A stretch of 64,000 nucleotides of DNA, taken from Phocoena phocoena. Its lineage: Eukaryota; Chordata; Mammalia; Artiodactyla; Phocoenidae. The stretch lies in assembly GCF_963924675.1 (NCBI RefSeq), contig NC_089222.1:135682281-135746280 (forward strand), given 5' to 3'. This document shows positions 61,540 to 64,000 of the stretch, piece after piece (positions within the stretch are counted from its first letter, which is position 1; each line of letters begins with the position of its first letter). The notes below the pieces were generated by a model that searched no databases, was not told the DNA's origin, and worked only from the letters and a program-made list of their open reading frames with translations. Both the position numbers and the translations under genes were made by a program.

Positions 61540-62989
61540 GTAAGTCCTTCGTGAGTCACTGGACACGTGCCTTTGGTGGGCTCCGTAAAGAGCGCTGTGT
61601 AATTCATCTCAGGAGTTATTAGACGCTCATAGTCAGATCCCCACTGTGCCAGGTGGTGTGCAGTTACGTTCCCCAGCAATGTTGTGTTGCAGATGGGATG
61701 CATTTATGCTGACCCACAGTAAGCTAATCAGAGCTCCCAAAGAGGTCATGCCAGCAGTAATACATTTATAAGCTTTTGATTGTGGGAAACTTTTCTCGTC
61801 AACTTAAGCACTGTTTTCCCCTGGCATTTCTTTAACTTTTGCCTTTAAAACACCTCATTGAGCAATGTGTTGTCCACCTACTCAGTGCATCCTTTGTAAA
61901 TATGAAGGTTGCAGATAACAAGCAAAATGTACTTATTACTAATGTGTATAACCAGAGCCTAAAATCCCCAATAGGAAAATGGTTTTACCTATTCCAGCCA
62001 ATTTTAATCACAATTTTCTGTAATGGGACCTTTTTCTCACATAGTATATAGCGAGTTCCTCAAACATGTCAAGGATTTGATTTTATAGTGATACCTATCC
62101 TTGTAGAAATTCTTCAAGGTCAGTTTGTTGGGTTGGTTTGCCGCTTCTGTAAACTCATGCCCAAGGTTTCTGGTTTGGAGGAAGAATCTTATTTTGTTGG
62201 GTTTCCTAGAAGTAGGTGATAGAGAAATGGGAATCAGTTTTTAGCGGAGCAGGGAAAGTCCAGGACTAGAAGACTTGATTCTCCATCTGGGGCTCCCAGC
62301 TGTGTGGCCTAGACCAAGTCACTTGGCTTCCTTGGATACTGAACTCAGGTGGTCGTTCTCCCATCCACTCTGTCACAGTGGTCAAATGAAATCACCTCTG
62401 AAGATGTGTTCTGTGGACAGTACTGGGTGTTGTGTGGTGCTGCTTTTAGTCATGTGGGGCGAGCAGCCTTGTGCAGGTTTGCTACACGTGATGGGCCCGA
62501 GTAAAGTCACATCTGACGCCGGGCTTTCTTACTGCTTGTAAACCTTCTGCCGAGACGTGGCACAGACTGCACGCTTCTTTTGATTGCTTCACCTTGTTTT
62601 GTGCTGGCGTTCAGCTTCTTGAGAGCACCTCTGAAGAGTGTGCCTGCGGCGTTGCTAGGCAACCTGAAATGCTCGGTGGCTTATTCCTCTCCGCAATCAT
62701 AACAACAGTAAGCAGTGGAGACTGTGTGTATAACTTTTTTTTAAACTTAAATCAAACAAAGGGGTTTGGTTTTAATAGCAAGGCTATGAATCCTTTTGCC
62801 TTTTTTTTTTTTTTTTTTTTAAGAGAAGCATATAAAATTTGGCCAAGAGTTATTAGCCAGGTTCTGTTATGGAAGGCACTGAACAGGGAGAGAAGTCAGT
62901 TTCCTCATTATGTGCTTTCAGGGATGTACAGTAGGAATGCTTTCTTCTGCCCGCTTTCCAAGTAGAGGATTTGACCTTGTTGAGGGCTA
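61540..62989 (+). other. MRPS6: MRPS6 intron 2, first part; no other gene seen
   Basis: Begins with the gtaagt donor. A long T run lies at about 62799-62820, with no recognisable SINE body. No supported gene. Confidence 0.6.
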
Positions 62990-63085
62990 GTGTGACCAGC
63001 ATCCTGGAATTTGCATTTCTCACAGTGCGTGGGTAGCGCTGCTGCTGCTACTGTGAGGACCACGCTTTGAGAACTGCCGCATTGA
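62990..63085. repeat. hAT DNA transposon relic, one end
   Basis: ggctagtgtgaccagcatcc, then a GCT-rich block and gaccacgctttgagaactgc match the terminal part of MER5/MER58-like elements. Confidence 0.5.
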
Positions 63086-63587
63086 TTCATCTGGTTTTCA
63101 GGCCTCTGTGTGCAGTGCTGGGGTCGGGTGGTACTCTCTCTCCTTCATGGGTAGAATAAGCTCAGATCTGGGAAGAGCTCACCTGGAATCAAGCCAGAGC
63201 TGCTGACAACCCCAGACCTACATTCCGGATTCCTGACAAGGTGCTGGTGCCCCATCAAGGGCTGTGTTGCCGTCACTTAGTTCATTTATAGTTAAGGATT
63301 TTACTTCTGGGTGGTTTTTCTGTTGGTTTGTATTTTTACTTTCAGACTCCTCAGAGAAGAAGAAGCAGCATCCTTAAAATATACCATACTGTGTCTATTA
63401 TACATCAACATAAAAAGGTGGTGCCTAGCCCCAGTGGGGGAGGTTCATGTTTTAAGTTTGCTTTTCTGAGGATAAATCAGTATCTGGTATTTATTTGCTT
63501 GAGGTAGTGTTTTCCAGAGTGTGGTCTCTGAAATGCTAGTGATACAGATATGCTCCACCAAAAATGGAGGGTGTGTGTGATCAGTCA
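63086..63587. other. intron sequence, no gene seen
   Basis: Near 63508-63560 tttccagagtgtggtctctg may be another hAT end, cut by the SINE insertion. No gene. Confidence 0.4.
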
Positions 63588-63620
63588 GATGTGGGAAGCC
63601 TTAAAAAAAAAAAAAAAAAA

Positions 63621-63755
63621 GTGACTTTCCTGGCAGTCCACTGTTAAGACTCTGAGCTTCCGCTGCAGGGGGCGCGGGTTTGATCCCTGGTCGGGGAACT
63701 AAGATCCCACATGCCGCGCATACCGCACAACGCGGCCAAAAAAAAAAAAAAAAAA
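63621..63755 (+). mobile_element. tRNA-derived SINE, short CHR/Bov-tA-like type
   Basis: Starts gtgactttcctggcagtcca, with box B-like gcgggtttgatccctgg and an A tail (63738-63755). Perfect 15-base target duplication gatgtgggaagcctt at 63588-63602 and 63756-63770. An extra 18-base A run (63603-63620) lies between the left duplication and the SINE head. Confidence 0.92.
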
Positions 63756-63770
63756 GATGTGGGAAGCCTT

Positions 63771-64000
63771 GCATGATCTAATCCTGGAAATTCACAACAC
63801 ACCTTAGCGTATAAATGGTGAGAAGCCTTTCCATAAGATGCCCTAGTTTGTCAATTTTACTTGACCATGTTACTTTGTTTTTGTAACACTCACTAATGTT
63901 CTTCACAGTGGCTTTTGGTAAATGAGACGAGGGGCTAGTGTAGTTGGGAATTCCCTGGTTTGGAGATTTAAAATTGAGTGGCGTGTCAGATGGCTGCATT
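63771..64000 (+). other. MRPS6: MRPS6 intron 2 continues, no gene seen
   Basis: AT-rich with no recognisable feature up to the window edge. Confidence 0.5.

Noticed and set aside
22388..63755. tRNA-like sequences with box A/B motifs.
   Set aside because: They are SINE heads with A tails and target duplications, not functional tRNA genes.
1..64000. Endogenous retrovirus, CRISPR array, bacterial operon or origin.
   Set aside because: I saw no LTR pair, no retroviral gene blocks and no regularly spaced repeats. The gene structure, introns and repeats are mammalian.

Overview
The window is mammalian nuclear DNA, and most likely from a whale or dolphin. Seven copies of a tRNA-derived SINE carry the sequence features of the CHR family (Cetacea, Hippopotamus, Ruminantia). 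Five of them are the short internally deleted type that I know from cetacean genomes. The other repeats (a full-length but broken L1, old L1M pieces, L2, MIR, hAT relics) are general mammalian. The species cannot be settled from the sequence alone.

Two real protein genes are present, both on the + strand and sharing one promoter. MRPS6 (mitochondrial small-subunit ribosomal protein bS6m) has coding exon 1 at 11980-12024 inside a CpG island (about 11100-12560) and exon 2 at 61400-61539. Its third exon lies beyond the right edge. SLC5A3 (sodium/myo-inositol cotransporter SMIT1) is nested in the 49 kb first intron of MRPS6. Its whole 718-residue reading frame sits in one exon (acceptor at 34326/34327, CDS 34666-36822) followed by a 9.1 kb 3' UTR ending near 45950. 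In human the two genes share a first exon, so the downstream acceptor decides which product is made. Here the same arrangement is supported by intact splice sites and frames.

Layout: 1-6299 L1 element cut by the window edge and interrupted by a SINE; 6300-11000 intergenic DNA with a SINE, an inverted old L1 fragment and a MIR; 11000-12560 shared CpG-island promoter and MRPS6 exon 1; 12560-34326 intron with old repeats and microsatellites; 34327-45950 SLC5A3 terminal exon; 45950-61399 rest of MRPS6 intron 1, rich in L1M/L2 relics and CHR SINEs, including one nested pair; 61400-61539 MRPS6 exon 2; the remainder is the start of intron 2.

The most interesting observations are: a 54-bp near-copy of the end of the SLC5A3 coding region (final membrane helix) in its own 3' UTR, still in an open hydrophobic frame; the fact that the MRPS6 start codon would open a 22-codon upstream ORF in any SLC5A3 mRNA using the shared exon; a canonical-looking poly(A) site just inside intron 1; and candidate tonicity elements in the promoter. 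I saw no wholly new system, CRISPR array or intact mobile gene.
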